Positions 1-9,098 of a stretch of DNA of 64,000 nt are shown here, in pieces. This stretch comes from Methanobacterium sp. BRmetb2 (GTDB lineage Archaea > Methanobacteriota > Methanobacteria > Methanobacteriales > Methanobacteriaceae). The first letter of the stretch is position 1. Each line of letters begins with the position of its first letter. The stretch is from contig CP022705.1 in assembly GCA_003491285.1 (NCBI GenBank), positions 865,501 to 929,500 on the forward strand, in the 5' to 3' direction. The translations under genes were made by a program, and so were the position numbers. Under the pieces are notes generated by a model. The model worked only from the letters and a program-made list of their open reading frames with translations. It did no database searches and was not told the origin of the DNA.

Positions 1-1
1 T

Positions 2-1063
2 GTTGGTTATAATTCTGACAATTTTGATTTTCCTTACATTAATGAAAGAGCAATTAAATGCAGAGTTTCATTAAATATGGGGGTTGATGGTTCTAAATTA
101 AAGTTCATGCGCCGTGGATTTGCAAACGCCGCATTTATGCGTGGTAGGATCCACGTGGATTTATATCTTTTGATGAGACGGTACATAAGACTCGATCGTT
201 ACACTCTGGAGAGAGTCTATAAGGAACTTTTTGGTGAAGAAAAAAAAGATATTAAAGGAGATATTTTATGGAAATACTGGGACGCTAACGGAGAAAAACT
301 GCAAACCCTCTTTGAGTACTCTATGGATGATGCAATTGCCGCCTATAAAATAAGTGAAAAAATCCTACCCCTGAACATGGAATTAACTCGTATTGTAGGA
401 CAACCTTTTTTCGATATTGCTCGTATGGCTACAGGACAGCAGGTAGAATGGTTTCTCATTAGAAAAGCCTTTGAATATAATGATCTAGTTCCCAACAAAC
501 CATCACAAAGGGAACATTCACGCAGAAGAAGTGAAAGGGCTGTGGGAGGTTATGTAAAAGAACCAGAAAAGGGTCTGCATGAAAATATTGTCTATTTTGA
601 TTTTAGAAGCTTATATCCAAGTATAATTATTTCTAAAAATGTTTCTCTAGATACTTTGATACTTAATGAAATAAATGAAGATAGCCAGGATGATTCTAAT
701 TTTCATATAGCTCCAGAAGTAGGATATAAATTTTTAAAAGAACCTTTAGGATTTGTGCCATCAGTTATTGGTAAAGTTTTAGAAGAGCGGACCAAAATTA
801 AAAATAGAATGAAGCAGTCACAGGATCCATTGGAGCAAAGAGTTTTAGATGTGCAGCAAGAAGCCCTAAAAAGACTTGCAAATTCGATGTATGGAGTTTA
901 TGGATTTTCAAGATTCAGATGGTACAGTATTGAATGTGCAGATGCCATAACAGCCTGGGGTAGAGATTACATCAAAAAAACAATGAAAAAAGCCGAATTA
1001 TTTGGATTTCATGCTATTTATGCTGATACTGATGGATTTTATGCAGTTTATAAGCAAAGTTAA
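2..1063 (+). CDS. polB: Family B DNA polymerase, large subunit of a split enzyme (5' end outside window)
   Basis: This is the replicative/repair B-family DNA polymerase. The reading frame is already open at base 2 and encodes the Exo II motif GYNSDNFDFPY in the first residues, so the N-terminus lies before the window. The Exo III region (YSMDDA), polymerase motif A (SLYPSII, about bases 604-630), motif B (KRLANSMYG, about 868-900) and motif C (YADTDG, 1018-1035) follow. The protein then stops nine residues after motif C, so the thumb domain is absent. In Methanothermobacter the B-family polymerase is known to be encoded by two separate genes. This gene fits the large polypeptide of such a split; the small partner is not in the window. 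No intein-like residues are seen at the break. Confidence 0.93.
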   Translation, partial: VGYNSDNFDFPYINERAIKCRVSLNMGVDGSKLKFMRRGFANAAFMRGRIHVDLYLLMRRYIRLDRYTLERVYKELFGEEKKDIKGDILWKYWDANGEKLQTLFEYSMDDAIAAYKISEKILPLNMELTRIVGQPFFDIARMATGQQVEWFLIRKAFEYNDLVPNKPSQREHSRRRSERAVGGYVKEPEKGLHENIVYFDFRSLYPSIIISKNVSLDTLILNEINEDSQDDSNFHIAPEVGYKFLKEPLGFVPSVIGKVLEERTKIKNRMKQSQDPLEQRVLDVQQEALKRLANSMYGVYGFSRFRWYSIECADAITAWGRDYIKKTMKKAELFGFHAIYADTDGFYAVYKQS

Positions 1064-1117
1064 GTCCAAAATTAACTTTTCACTTGAATTATATTAATTA
1101 CTCCTTTTAAAAAGATT

Positions 1118-1708
1118 TTAAGGAAAATAGGTATCAATTATTTCTTGAACCTCATTTAACCATCTTTTTCTCTCTTCAATTGTACTGCTGGCCACTATTC
1201 TAAATATTTTCCGGTGAAAATTCTTAATTCCGCAGAAATCGAAAATACAACTTTTCCAAATATTTTCCAGTGGATCTCCAAAAACTTCCATTTCCCTATC
1301 TTCCGGAGTATTGGAAGTATTAAAAACCATAGCGATTTCAGCTTTTAAAAGTCCATCTGGAACTCCGGATCCATCATCTCCTTCTTCAAATTCATAAGCC
1401 ACTCCTGATCGAAGCACACGATCAATCCAACCTTTTAAAATTGCAGGGGGTTGACCCCACCAGTTGGGGTGAATGATGATAATTCCATTGGCTGTCTGGA
1501 TCTCTTTTCGATGCTGAATTACCAGAGAATCTGAAGTTTCACCATTAACCAGTTCATTACCTTCCAATAAAGGATCAAATCCTTCTTTATAAATGTTATG
1601 GGCAAAAATATGGTGACCTTTTTCTTTGAGCGTTTTAAGGACTTTTTCATAAATGGCGTGATTAAAACTTTTTTCATAGGGATGGGCCAGAATTACCAAT
1701 ATATCCAT
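1118..1708 (-). CDS. NAD(P)H oxidoreductase, flavodoxin-2 fold (NQO1/KefF/MdaB-like)
   Basis: This is a cytosolic FMN/FAD-dependent quinone or nitro-type reductase of about 196 residues, the usual length for the family. It starts with a strand and loop (DILVILAHPYEKSFNHAI) typical of the flavin-phosphate site and has the family segment HPNWWGQPPAILKGWIDRV in the middle. I chose the ATG at 1708. The GTG at 1717 lies inside the Shine-Dalgarno stretch (GGGAAGTGAT), so the ATG with a six-base spacer is better. The gene is the last of a minus-strand series with a methyltransferase upstream. The physiological substrate cannot be told from sequence. Confidence 0.85.
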   Translation of the reverse strand: MDILVILAHPYEKSFNHAIYEKVLKTLKEKGHHIFAHNIYKEGFDPLLEGNELVNGETSDSLVIQHRKEIQTANGIIIIHPNWWGQPPAILKGWIDRVLRSGVAYEFEEGDDGSGVPDGLLKAEIAMVFNTSNTPEDREMEVFGDPLENIWKSCIFDFCGIKNFHRKIFRIVASSTIEERKRWLNEVQEIIDTYFP

Positions 1709-1747
1709 GCTTATCACTTCCCTAAGTTTTCAGAACTTAATTTGATT

Positions 1748-2560
1748 TTAAGATTTTACAGCTACTCCTTTAAAAAAGTTATAAAAGAATGTGCCGTCTT
1801 TTTTGGCAGATTTATACAGATCGTCAATGCCTTTTTCCCATTCCTGGTGACTGACCAAACCTGATTTTATGGCTTGATCCTTAACTCCTTCCACCATGGC
1901 AATTATAGTCTTTTTTATAAATCCATCCACCAGTTGGGGCTTGCTATTATCCACATAAACTATCCGGGGTGTTACCACTATCCCTTCAAAACCTGCCTCA
2001 TCCAGTAAAGGGTACAATCTTCTTCCTACCATAGGATCTCCCCCTAAATCTTGTTGAGATTTAATAAGACATTCCCATGCCTTGACTGCTTCCCTAGTTT
2101 CTGGATGGAAATAACATGATCCATGATCTCCTTCTATAATAGTTATGGTTCCTCTGGTTTTTAAATATTTTTTAAGTTCTAAGAGAGCTTCCACTGGATT
2201 TATTAGATGTTCCAAGACAAAACAAATAAAAATATGATCAAAACTTTCTTTTTCAAAGGGAAGATTCATGATATCTTCTTTTTGGAATTTAACATTATTT
2301 ATTCCTTCTTTTTTAATCAAATCTTTGGCCTGGTTTAAAGAATCTTCTGAAATATCTATTGAAGTTATTTTTGCATCAGGACTGTTTTTAGCAAGTATTA
2401 TGGTTTGAGCCCCTACTCCACATCCCGCTTCCAGGACTTTACTTCCTGCTGGGAATTGGGTGTCATAATGAAGTATTTCTGCCAGAGTATCGGCCTGATC
2501 TACCAGCCTTTCAGATTCTCTTTTAGAGTAACCATGTACATAATCGTTCAAATTTAACAC
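1748..2560 (-). CDS. Class I SAM-dependent methyltransferase
   Basis: This 270-residue protein has the Rossmann-fold SAM-binding motif I VLEAGCGVGAQT near residue 43, an acidic motif II (ITSIDIS) and a motif IV-like FDHIFICFVLEHL. This pattern is typical of the UbiE/Methyltransf_11 group. The substrate is unknown. The start codon directly abuts the stop of the alpha/beta hydrolase upstream (2561), so the two are almost certainly co-transcribed and translationally coupled. The C-terminal third is helical and lacks a recognisable substrate-binding domain. Confidence 0.85.
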   Translation of the reverse strand: MLNLNDYVHGYSKRESERLVDQADTLAEILHYDTQFPAGSKVLEAGCGVGAQTIILAKNSPDAKITSIDISEDSLNQAKDLIKKEGINNVKFQKEDIMNLPFEKESFDHIFICFVLEHLINPVEALLELKKYLKTRGTITIIEGDHGSCYFHPETREAVKAWECLIKSQQDLGGDPMVGRRLYPLLDEAGFEGIVVTPRIVYVDNSKPQLVDGFIKKTIIAMVEGVKDQAIKSGLVSHQEWEKGIDDLYKSAKKDGTFFYNFFKGVAVKS

Positions 2561-3361
2561 CTAAATATATAGTTTTTCAAGAAATTCAAGCATACAATTG
2601 TTAAATTCATCAATATTTTCAAGATTACTGACATGACCTGCATTTGATATAATCTTTAATTGCGAATCCTTTATTTTTTCATACATAGTATTAGATGAAG
2701 CGATCGGAGTAAAATTATCATTTTCTCCAACCATTATCAACGTTGGAACGTTGATTTTAGGAAGTACATGAGTCATGTCAGTTCTCCCAGCCTGTGCAAG
2801 TAAAACTCCACATATCCCCAATTGGGATGAAGAAAGAATCATGTTTTGAATTAGTTTAATCGCATCAAAACATAATTTAAAGCTTTCTGGAGCAAATATT
2901 GTTTTTATGAATTCTTCTGTAAAAGGTTGTAATTCATTTTGTTTAATTGATTCTATGGAGTTTTCTCGCCAGTATTTTGTTTCATTTGAGTCAGCTTCAG
3001 CCCGTGTATCACATAGTATTAGTGCATGGGCACGTTGGGGATGCATTTCAAATGCACGTATAGCAATGGCTCCACCCATTGAAAGACCACAAAAAACAGC
3101 TTTATTAATTTTTAAATAGTCCATTAAAGCAATATGATCCTCTGCAAACATTTTATAAGTATATTGACCTTCTATCACATCGGTTTTTCCATGTCCACGT
3201 ATATCGTAAGTGATTAAACGGTAATTTTCTTTTAAAAATTCGATTTGAGGAGCCCACATCCTATGATCCAATGTCATGCCATGTGCAAAAACAATTGGGA
3301 GAGCATCTGGATTTCCAACATCTATGTAATGCATTTTAATTCCATTAATCTTTGCTTTCAT
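2561..3361 (-). CDS. Alpha/beta-hydrolase fold protein
   Basis: This is a serine hydrolase or esterase of about 266 residues. The oxyanion segment FAHGMTLDHRMW, the nucleophile elbow GLSMGG (Ser near residue 94), the acid in GENDNFTPI and the histidine in GHVSNLE give a complete catalytic triad. The start is ATG 3361, preceded by GGGTG. The TTG at 3373 would place the Shine-Dalgarno inside the gene. It lies just downstream of the ICL/PEPM-family gene and touches the methyltransferase gene, suggesting a three-gene transcript. The substrate is unknown. Confidence 0.87.
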   Translation of the reverse strand: MKAKINGIKMHYIDVGNPDALPIVFAHGMTLDHRMWAPQIEFLKENYRLITYDIRGHGKTDVIEGQYTYKMFAEDHIALMDYLKINKAVFCGLSMGGAIAIRAFEMHPQRAHALILCDTRAEADSNETKYWRENSIESIKQNELQPFTEEFIKTIFAPESFKLCFDAIKLIQNMILSSSQLGICGVLLAQAGRTDMTHVLPKINVPTLIMVGENDNFTPIASSNTMYEKIKDSQLKIISNAGHVSNLENIDEFNNCMLEFLEKLYI

Positions 3362-3409
3362 CAAAACACCCAATCTTGTTTTTTAAATAATTCCAATATA
3401 AATAAACTG

Positions 3410-4243
3410 TTAATCCAATATATCATTTAAATCATTAACTGAAAGTAATAGTCCCTTTTCCATAATTGATGCTAGTTTATCTACATTAGCATATTCAAGA
3501 GATTCTTTAATTGCTTGTAAACTGGATAAAATAAGTAATGATGGTAAACTTACTCTTTTTACACCGCAGTTTATTAAATCATTAATCGAAAACTCATTTA
3601 TATTATAAGGCATTCCTGCAGCAATACTAATTGGTCCTTTAACTTCTTTTGTGACTTGTTTAACCTCATCAAGTGTTTCAATATAAGTTATGAATGTTAA
3701 ATCTGCACCTGCATCTAAATATTGATTAGCACGATCAATGGCAATTTCTAATCCTTCGTCCCTATTGTCAGTTGATCTTAAAGCATCTGTACGGCCATTA
3801 ATTATAAAATCAGGTTTTTCTTCAGCATCTGCTGTTTCACGAGCATTTATGATTTTTTGAACCATCAAATCTTCATCTACAATGGATAATTTGTTTTTTC
3901 CATTTGGAATCTGGTCTTCTATATTAAGTCCTGCGACACCAGCATCTATAAACCGTTTAATTGTGTTAATTATTTCTTCTGTACCCCCGTATCCATCTTC
4001 AGCATCTGCCATTACAGGAACATCTACTGATTCAACAATTCTACTTGTCCATTCAATATTTTCATCTAGAGTCACATCTGATTCTCTTTTATATCCTGCC
4101 TGAATTGAAAAACTATAGCCAGAACATTGTATTGCTTTAAATCCTGCGTTTTCAATTAATTTCGCACTTATAGAATCATATGCATCCGGCATAATAAGTG
4201 ATTTGCCCGAATTTAAGAGTTTTTTAAGCTTATTACTTTTCAT
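3410..4243 (-). CDS. Isocitrate lyase / PEP mutase superfamily protein
   Basis: This 277-residue TIM-barrel enzyme starts with KLKKLLNSGKSLIMPDAYDS, typical of the carboxyvinyl-phosphonate phosphorylmutase and methylisocitrate-lyase group. The metal-binding segments DAEDGYGG and GLNIEDQ are present, as is the later INGRTDA. The KKCGH catalytic signature of true isocitrate lyases is not seen. That leaves PEP-mutase, oxaloacetate-acetylhydrolase-like or other C-C/P-C lyase activity open. ATG 4243 is preferred because GGGGG lies six bases before it; the ATG at 4249 has no spacer. It heads the run 4243 to 1748. Confidence 0.85.
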   Translation of the reverse strand: MKSNKLKKLLNSGKSLIMPDAYDSISAKLIENAGFKAIQCSGYSFSIQAGYKRESDVTLDENIEWTSRIVESVDVPVMADAEDGYGGTEEIINTIKRFIDAGVAGLNIEDQIPNGKNKLSIVDEDLMVQKIINARETADAEEKPDFIINGRTDALRSTDNRDEGLEIAIDRANQYLDAGADLTFITYIETLDEVKQVTKEVKGPISIAAGMPYNINEFSINDLINCGVKRVSLPSLLILSSLQAIKESLEYANVDKLASIMEKGLLLSVNDLNDILD

Positions 4244-4434
4244 GAACATCCCCCTTTATTCAATAAAACTTAATCTGAAGGTTTGTTTAATATTATTAGG
4301 ATAATGTCAATTTATTATTAACTGAAAAGAGTCAATTTTCTATAAAGTTTAAGCTGTTAATACTTAAAATAAAATATTGATAAATAAATGTGAATAAACA
4401 CTTCTAACCTGATATATTGCGGGTAATCATTCAT

Positions 4435-4734
4435 CTACCATGTAACTTTTAAAAGTACAGATAATGCAATAAATAATATTATATTATTTATTATCAGAAG
4501 TACCCCCACTCCACGACCAAAACCCCCATGAAAGAGTATGCTTAGTGTTAAAAAGAGACTCTGAAGTAAGAGGAATGAAGAAAAAATCAGAATCCCAATA
4601 TTAAATCTAGATTTAATTTCTTGATAATTTTGCCAGTATATATAGGACAATACAATTAACAAAATTATGTTGCCTACTCCGATAATTGCCGCTATATTAA
4701 AAGACCATAATTCAATTGTAGTATTAACTGCCAT
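4435..4734 (-). CDS. Small three-helix membrane protein, unknown function
   Basis: This 99-residue protein has three clear hydrophobic segments (about residues 12-32, 45-68 and 76-96), short polar loops and no signal for secretion. I do not recognise a family. It starts 30 bases after the stop of a winged-helix regulator on the same strand, so the pair probably forms one transcript. Regulator-plus-small-membrane-protein pairs of this kind are common in methanogens, which suggests that the regulator controls the operon. No function can be assigned. Confidence 0.7.
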   Translation of the reverse strand: MAVNTTIELWSFNIAAIIGVGNIILLIVLSYIYWQNYQEIKSRFNIGILIFSSFLLLQSLFLTLSILFHGGFGRGVGVLLIINNIILFIALSVLLKVTW

Positions 4735-4764
4735 TTTTTACACCCAAATTTATACTAATTAAAA

Positions 4765-5046
4765 TTATTTTTCCACGATTTCTTCCCATATCTCTAAGAA
4801 ATTTTCATAATTTACTTTCATTTTATCTGTAAGGAAGTATAAAGTTCCATATTTTCTTCCCACAGGTATAACAACTTCATTATCTTCTAAAACATTAATA
4901 TGATAGCTTATAGTTTTATAATCTACTTCAAGTATATCCGCAAGCTGATTAACATTGTAAGGCCTTTCATTGAGGAGTTTAATTATTTTAGCCCTATTTA
5001 CACCGCCCCTAGTGCCTGCAATCAAGTACCATAACATCCTTCTCAT
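4765..5046 (-). CDS. Winged-helix (ArsR-like) transcriptional regulator
   Basis: This 93-residue DNA-binding protein is essentially one winged-helix domain. It has an N-terminal helix with GGVNRAKIIKLL, a helix-turn-helix NVNQLADILEVDYKTISYHINVL, a wing (GRKYGTLYFLTDK) and a short acidic C-terminal helix that may dimerise. It matches the archaeal group in which a stand-alone HTH sits before a small membrane protein. The Shine-Dalgarno GAGGTTAAC directly precedes the ATG. It lacks metal-binding cysteines, so it is unlikely to be a metal sensor of the classical ArsR type. Confidence 0.85.
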   Translation of the reverse strand: MRRMLWYLIAGTRGGVNRAKIIKLLNERPYNVNQLADILEVDYKTISYHINVLEDNEVVIPVGRKYGTLYFLTDKMKVNYENFLEIWEEIVEK

Positions 5047-5196
5047 GTTAACCTCTCTAAAACCTAAATATCCTTATTATACTTTTAGAATTATATTAAG
5101 GTTACCAATCTGAGTTATGTACTATATACAAACATTATTTCATGAAATATATTCTACATTTTCCTAAATTCTAATTATAATATGTTGAATTTTATC

Positions 5197-5936
5197 TCAA
5201 TACTGGTCCAAAAAATGGAAGTAAATTAATAAAACACTTAAAAACACCCCTGAATAAAATAAAATCGATATTACTGGATAAATGAGATCTATGTTACCTA
5301 AATAACCTGCAAATTTTAGTACAATCACTTCTGGAGCAGCCCAAGGAGAAAGATAGCATTTATCCCAATGGTAAACAGTCAAGTTGGGAATGATTCCAGC
5401 TACCGATATAACCATAGCTGGGATGAAATTGCGGAACAACAGAGTCAAAAGCATTGCAAATGGCAAGATTACCAGTGTAGTAACACTTGCTAACATTAAA
5501 TAGCCAGTATAATTAAATATTTCACTAATAGTAATGCTAAAACCCAAACCAAATGCACATAAAATATTGACTAAAGCCACACAAGCATATAAACCAATAA
5601 TCAAAAGAGAAATATATCCTAGCTTTCCCAAAATAATTTTTGATCTGGAATAGGGAGTGGTCAGCATATTTCCCATTGTGTGTGACTGATACTCATAAAA
5701 AACCGCGCTTACTGCAATAAACGAAGTAAGAAGAGGCCCTATTAAAAACATGAAAAAAAAACCACCCGACCAAAAAAGGAATGCCAAGTGTAGACTCCCT
5801 GAGTTATTAAATCTTCCCGAACCATTAAAGTACCAATCGCGATTAAGATAACCGGTGATATCATCCCTAAAATGCCAAGAGTATAAATATAAGTACCTTT
5901 GTACTTTTTATATTCTGATTGAAATAAGTTTATCAT
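5197..5936 (-). pseudogene. ABC-2 type permease with an internal frameshift
   Basis: Two overlapping reading frames together encode one permease of about 246 residues. The first (from 5936) gives the N-terminus with one membrane helix and runs to ...YTWHSFF, then stops after seven off-frame residues. The second continues as FWSGGFFFMFLIGPLL through five more helices. A -1 shift in the T-run at 5771-5776 (minus-strand TCCTTTTTTGG) joins them exactly. This could be real inactivation, a homopolymer sequencing error or, less likely, programmed frameshifting. The start overlaps the stop of the ATPase gene by four bases (ATGA), so it is the membrane partner of 5933-6847. Confidence 0.75.
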
Positions 5937-6847
5937 GACATCACCCTTAATTCCTGATTGGTTATTCCTAAAAATCGCTCTTCCAATGTTTTTGAAACTG
6001 ATTTCAAATTATAAACATTAATATCTTGTTTAACCAGTTCACGATTAATAAATACATTATCTTCACGTTTGCAGAAGATTTTTAATCCTCTCTCCATTTT
6101 CTCAAAATCAAAATTCAAAGATGTGATAATTTGAATCGTTTTCTGTAACTGATCAGTTTCCACAAGCAGAAAACTTTGTTCGTCGGTGGTAATGAGTTCT
6201 ATTTCGCCTTCATGGATCAATCGACCGTGATCAATAATCCCAATATAATCTGCAATTTGCTGTACTTCACTCAGTAAATGACTGGAAACAAGAATCGATA
6301 TTCCCATGGATTCTGAAAGGTCCCGGATCAACTTCCGCATTTCAATTATTCCTGCTGGGTCTAAACCATTGGTAGGCTCATCCAGAATTAAAATCCGTGG
6401 TGAATGAATTAAAGCATTAGCTATTCCTAATCTCTGCTTCATTCCCAGAGAAAAATTACTTACAGGCTTGTCTCCAATATTTGAAAGACCTGCAAGTTTC
6501 AATGATTGTTCAATCCTATTTATTTTAGTTTTAAACATTTTAGCAGTTATTTCAAGGTTTTCGTAAGCCGATAGATTCTCATAAAAACCAGGAATTTCAA
6601 TTATTGCTCCGATTTCAGCCAGATATTTACTGTTGTTGCGACTCATTTCCTGACCAAATATCTTTACTATTCCTTTATCTGGTTTAATAAGACCCATTAT
6701 CATCCTTATTGTGGTGGTTTTCCCTGAACCATTTCTTCCTAAAAAACCATACACTTTACCTACAGGTACCCTTATTTCTAAGTCTTTAACTGCGTCAAGA
6801 TCCCCATAACTTTTAGTAAGGCATTCTGTTTCAATTGCATATTCCAT
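5933..6847 (-). CDS. ABC transporter ATP-binding protein (BcrA/CcmA-like)
   Basis: This 304-residue ATPase has Walker A GRNGSGKTT, Q-loop region (AEIGAIIEIPGFYENLSAYENL), signature NFSLGMKQRLGIA, Walker B ILILDEPTNGLDP and the switch histidine in VSSHLLSE. The C-terminal 90 residues form the variable domain seen in lantibiotic/bacitracin-type exporters. ATG 6847 is chosen because GAGGGATCAT lies just before it; the upstream in-frame codons at 6859 and 6886 lie before or inside this site. It is coupled to the frameshifted permease 5197-5936, so the transporter may no longer be functional. The substrate is unknown. Confidence 0.92.
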   Translation of the reverse strand: MEYAIETECLTKSYGDLDAVKDLEIRVPVGKVYGFLGRNGSGKTTTIRMIMGLIKPDKGIVKIFGQEMSRNNSKYLAEIGAIIEIPGFYENLSAYENLEITAKMFKTKINRIEQSLKLAGLSNIGDKPVSNFSLGMKQRLGIANALIHSPRILILDEPTNGLDPAGIIEMRKLIRDLSESMGISILVSSHLLSEVQQIADYIGIIDHGRLIHEGEIELITTDEQSFLLVETDQLQKTIQIITSLNFDFEKMERGLKIFCKREDNVFINRELVKQDINVYNLKSVSKTLEERFLGITNQELRVMS

Positions 6848-6991
6848 ATGATCCCTCATTTTAAATTGATCGAAATATTGTAACATGTTTTAAATCAACA
6901 CAGGATTTAGCATGATTACTTCAAATCCATGGTAAAATAGTGATTAAAAAAGAATATAAAGATTTTTCCAGTTCTTTTCTAGATTAGTTCA

Positions 6992-7136
6992 AGATCTCTT
7001 CCAGATCTCTTCCAGATTTAGATATTATTAAATAAATCATGAAAAATTGAAAAAACAAAAAATTAAATAATACTAAAAATTTTAAAATAGTGATTTAAGT
7101 CCATTTGTCTATTATATCTATTTAGGTCTATTTAGG
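6992..7136. repeat. Two short perfect tandem repeats in the intergenic region
   Basis: The 6848-7148 stretch has no gene. It contains AGATCTCTTCC twice back to back (6992-7013, followed by a partial AGATTTAG) and TCTATTTAGG twice (7117-7136). The first pair lies about 145-165 bases upstream of the ABC ATPase start on the minus strand. They may be slipped-strand duplications or regulator sites; the sequence does not decide. Confidence 0.6.
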
Positions 7137-7148
7137 AAGATTTGTCTC

Positions 7149-7238
7149 CTATTTCAGACAACAAACCACATATGATTTATCATTAAGGAATTTTACATAG
7201 TATTCGTGGCCTTTTTTATCCGTTTTTATCCAGAACAT
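7149..7238 (-). CDS. Candidate 29-residue protein downstream of the DUF3788 gene
   Basis: A short frame starts at ATG 7238, five bases after the stop of the DUF3788-like gene, and ends at TAG 7149. The predicted peptide begins MFWIKTDKKGHEYYVKF and ends with a double cysteine (VVCCLK). A purine-rich AAGAGAGAATAA lies before the ATG within the end of the upstream gene, so coupled translation is possible. Composition looks protein-like, but it may equally be the remnant of a longer gene. Confidence 0.35.
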   Translation of the reverse strand: MFWIKTDKKGHEYYVKFLNDKSYVVCCLK

Positions 7239-7242
7239 GGAT

Positions 7243-7680
7243 TTATTCTCTCTTACGAGTTTTTTTTAAAGGTGATCTAACTAAAATTAAATCTTTAATA
7301 TCGCTTAGGCCCGTTTTAGAAGTTACTTTTAGGTATATCCATTTACCTTCACGAATTGGTTCTTTATTTTCAATAATTTCCTTTGTTTCAGAACTAATAT
7401 CCGATTTTAAGGCATTTTTAACCTCTTCTCCATTTAAAATAATTTGCACCATAAACTCATTCTCTCCAGGATAGATAGAAATTATTACCTTGCCTGATTT
7501 GCGATATCTTAAAGCCCAGCCAAAATTTTTACCATAAAACTTGAATTCACCACTAATTTTATAATTATCTTCTATAAAACTGATCAAATCCTCCCATAAT
7601 GGTTTTATTGATGAAATGACTTCATAAACCTCTTTTTCAGTAGGTTTATGGTTTTTATCTGTAAATATGCCTTTACTCAT
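7243..7680 (-). CDS. DUF3788 family protein
   Basis: This 145-residue soluble protein shows the pattern of DUF3788: an N-terminal helix with the segment LWEDLISFIEDNY, then the aromatic-rich core FKFYGKNFGWALRYRKSGKVIISIYP and a C-terminal GKWIYLKVTSKTGLSDIKDLI. No catalytic residues are known for the family, and it is often found in bacteria and methanogens as a stand-alone gene. It ends with a basic tail (KKTRKRE). A 29-residue reading frame follows five bases later. The function is unknown. Confidence 0.72.
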   Translation of the reverse strand: MSKGIFTDKNHKPTEKEVYEVISSIKPLWEDLISFIEDNYKISGEFKFYGKNFGWALRYRKSGKVIISIYPGENEFMVQIILNGEEVKNALKSDISSETKEIIENKEPIREGKWIYLKVTSKTGLSDIKDLILVRSPLKKTRKRE

Positions 7681-7812
7681 TAAATAAACCCCCTAATTTA
7701 CTTCTTTATTTAAATCTTATGAACCATTTGAGAATTTAGTTATTTTCATATCATTAAGAAGATAGCTTATTATTCCTTTAGTATTTCATGTAGATCAGTT
7801 AAAATGTGGATA

Positions 7813-8136
7813 TTAATTCTCAACCATCAATTTTTCAATTTTAAAAATCACTGGTCGTATTGCATCAGTACAACAGGTTATCATGGTTTTATCATCTTTC
7901 ATCCAACCCTCAAAAATATCCTTAGAGAAATTGCCTCCTGCCAATAAGACTGCAACAAATTTGTAAATATCGTTCCATGCCCAATCACAGAAACCTTCTG
8001 GTTTTTCAAATCCTGTGATAAATTCTTGTCCTTCTCTAAAAACGGGGCAAGTTGTCACTTCATTCTGGCAATATTCTTGAGCTAATTCTTCATCTAGATT
8101 TTTCTTTAATACTGTTATTTTACATTTTAACGACAA
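7813..8136 (-). CDS. TIGR04076-like small cysteine-containing protein
   Basis: This protein of about 107 residues begins SLKCKITVLKKNLDEELAQEYC and contains CPVFREGQEF, GFCDWAWNDIYKFVAVLLAGG and a late CCTDAIRPVIFKIEKL. This order of cysteines and aromatic residues matches the TIGR04076 family, whose function is unknown. TTG 8136 is chosen as start because GGGGG sits seven bases before it. A longer frame from 8229 would overlap the end of the upstream membrane protein and lacks a ribosome site. The cysteines suggest metal or redox chemistry, but this is inference. Confidence 0.68.
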   Translation of the reverse strand: MSLKCKITVLKKNLDEELAQEYCQNEVTTCPVFREGQEFITGFEKPEGFCDWAWNDIYKFVAVLLAGGNFSKDIFEGWMKDDKTMITCCTDAIRPVIFKIEKLMVEN

Positions 8137-8180
8137 AAAAATACCCCCATAATATATTAATAATATGTGGTCCATAAAAT

Positions 8181-8900
8181 TCATTTCGTTGAAAATAAGA
8201 TTAAACTTCGACCAATTAAAACCAACCATACAAGTAAAAGTATGCCAGATAAAATGGCAATAATTAGAAGAAGTATGAGTTCAGATGGCAAAAAGATTAT
8301 TCTGAGGTAATCAGCTAAGGAAATGGCAAAAGCCAATATTCCCACATAAGCCGTTGTTTTGCTGAATATATTGCTCTGTAGCATAATTTTCGATATCAAA
8401 AGACCAGCGATGGAAATTAGTAGAAATCCTGTGTTGAACCCTCCCACAGCTCTTTGACCTGTATTAACAAGTAAAGTCTGCCCCGCGGCCAGTAAAATAG
8501 ATTTTTGCACTTCTGTGGTGGCAATTAAGTATTGATTGCTTAATGGAATCATGGAAAATGAGTTGTTAGTTGCTAAAAATATGGTTATCCCCACAATAGC
8601 AAGTGTTATTGAGAGCAACATGTAACTTTCATTTAATCGTTTGAGGGCCATGTATAGGGCAAGAAAGATGGGGATGAAAAGAGCATAGGCAATAAATTCT
8701 AAGAGATAAAAGTCGATTAATCCAATAAGTTTATTGCTCTGAATTAACGTAAAATAGCCTAAAGCAGTGGTAGGTTGGGGCCATAGCGTAAAAACTATGA
8801 TTTCAATTAGAAGTAACACTGCGGATATAATGGCCGCTACCCCTCCCATTTTGTAGAGATTCTTCCATTTTGAATTTTCTTCTGCAATATATTTGTCCAT
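8181..8900 (-). CDS. DUF4386-like integral membrane protein
   Basis: This 239-residue protein has six hydrophobic segments (about residues 18-38, 58-80, 92-112, 130-155, 172-195 and 205-232). The loop with NSFSMIPLSNQYLIATTEVQKSILLAAGQTLL resembles DUF4386 proteins, for which no function is known. The start ATG is preceded by GGGAGGAATTAGAAT. The downstream TIGR04076-like gene begins 45 bases after its end on the same strand, so the two are probably co-transcribed. Confidence 0.7.
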   Translation of the reverse strand: MDKYIAEENSKWKNLYKMGGVAAIISAVLLLIEIIVFTLWPQPTTALGYFTLIQSNKLIGLIDFYLLEFIAYALFIPIFLALYMALKRLNESYMLLSITLAIVGITIFLATNNSFSMIPLSNQYLIATTEVQKSILLAAGQTLLVNTGQRAVGGFNTGFLLISIAGLLISKIMLQSNIFSKTTAYVGILAFAISLADYLRIIFLPSELILLLIIAILSGILLLVWLVLIGRSLILFSTK

Positions 8901-9098
8901 ATTCTAATTCCTCCCTTCATTTTCAAATAAAGTTAATGTCTGTGCAATACATAATTATTTCGTCAAAATAGAATTATATTCAGATAATAATATCTCCATT
9001 CTCTTCATTAAATAGTAAATGTCTTGATTTGAACCAGTTCAAAATTCTTTTCTCCCTCATCATAATTATTTGCTAGCAAATTCCAAATCGTTTCTGAT

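Noticed and set aside
2..1063. Intein or split-intein remnant at the polymerase break
   Set aside because: No Cys/Ser-initiated intein block or terminal HN motif follows motif C; the frame simply stops.
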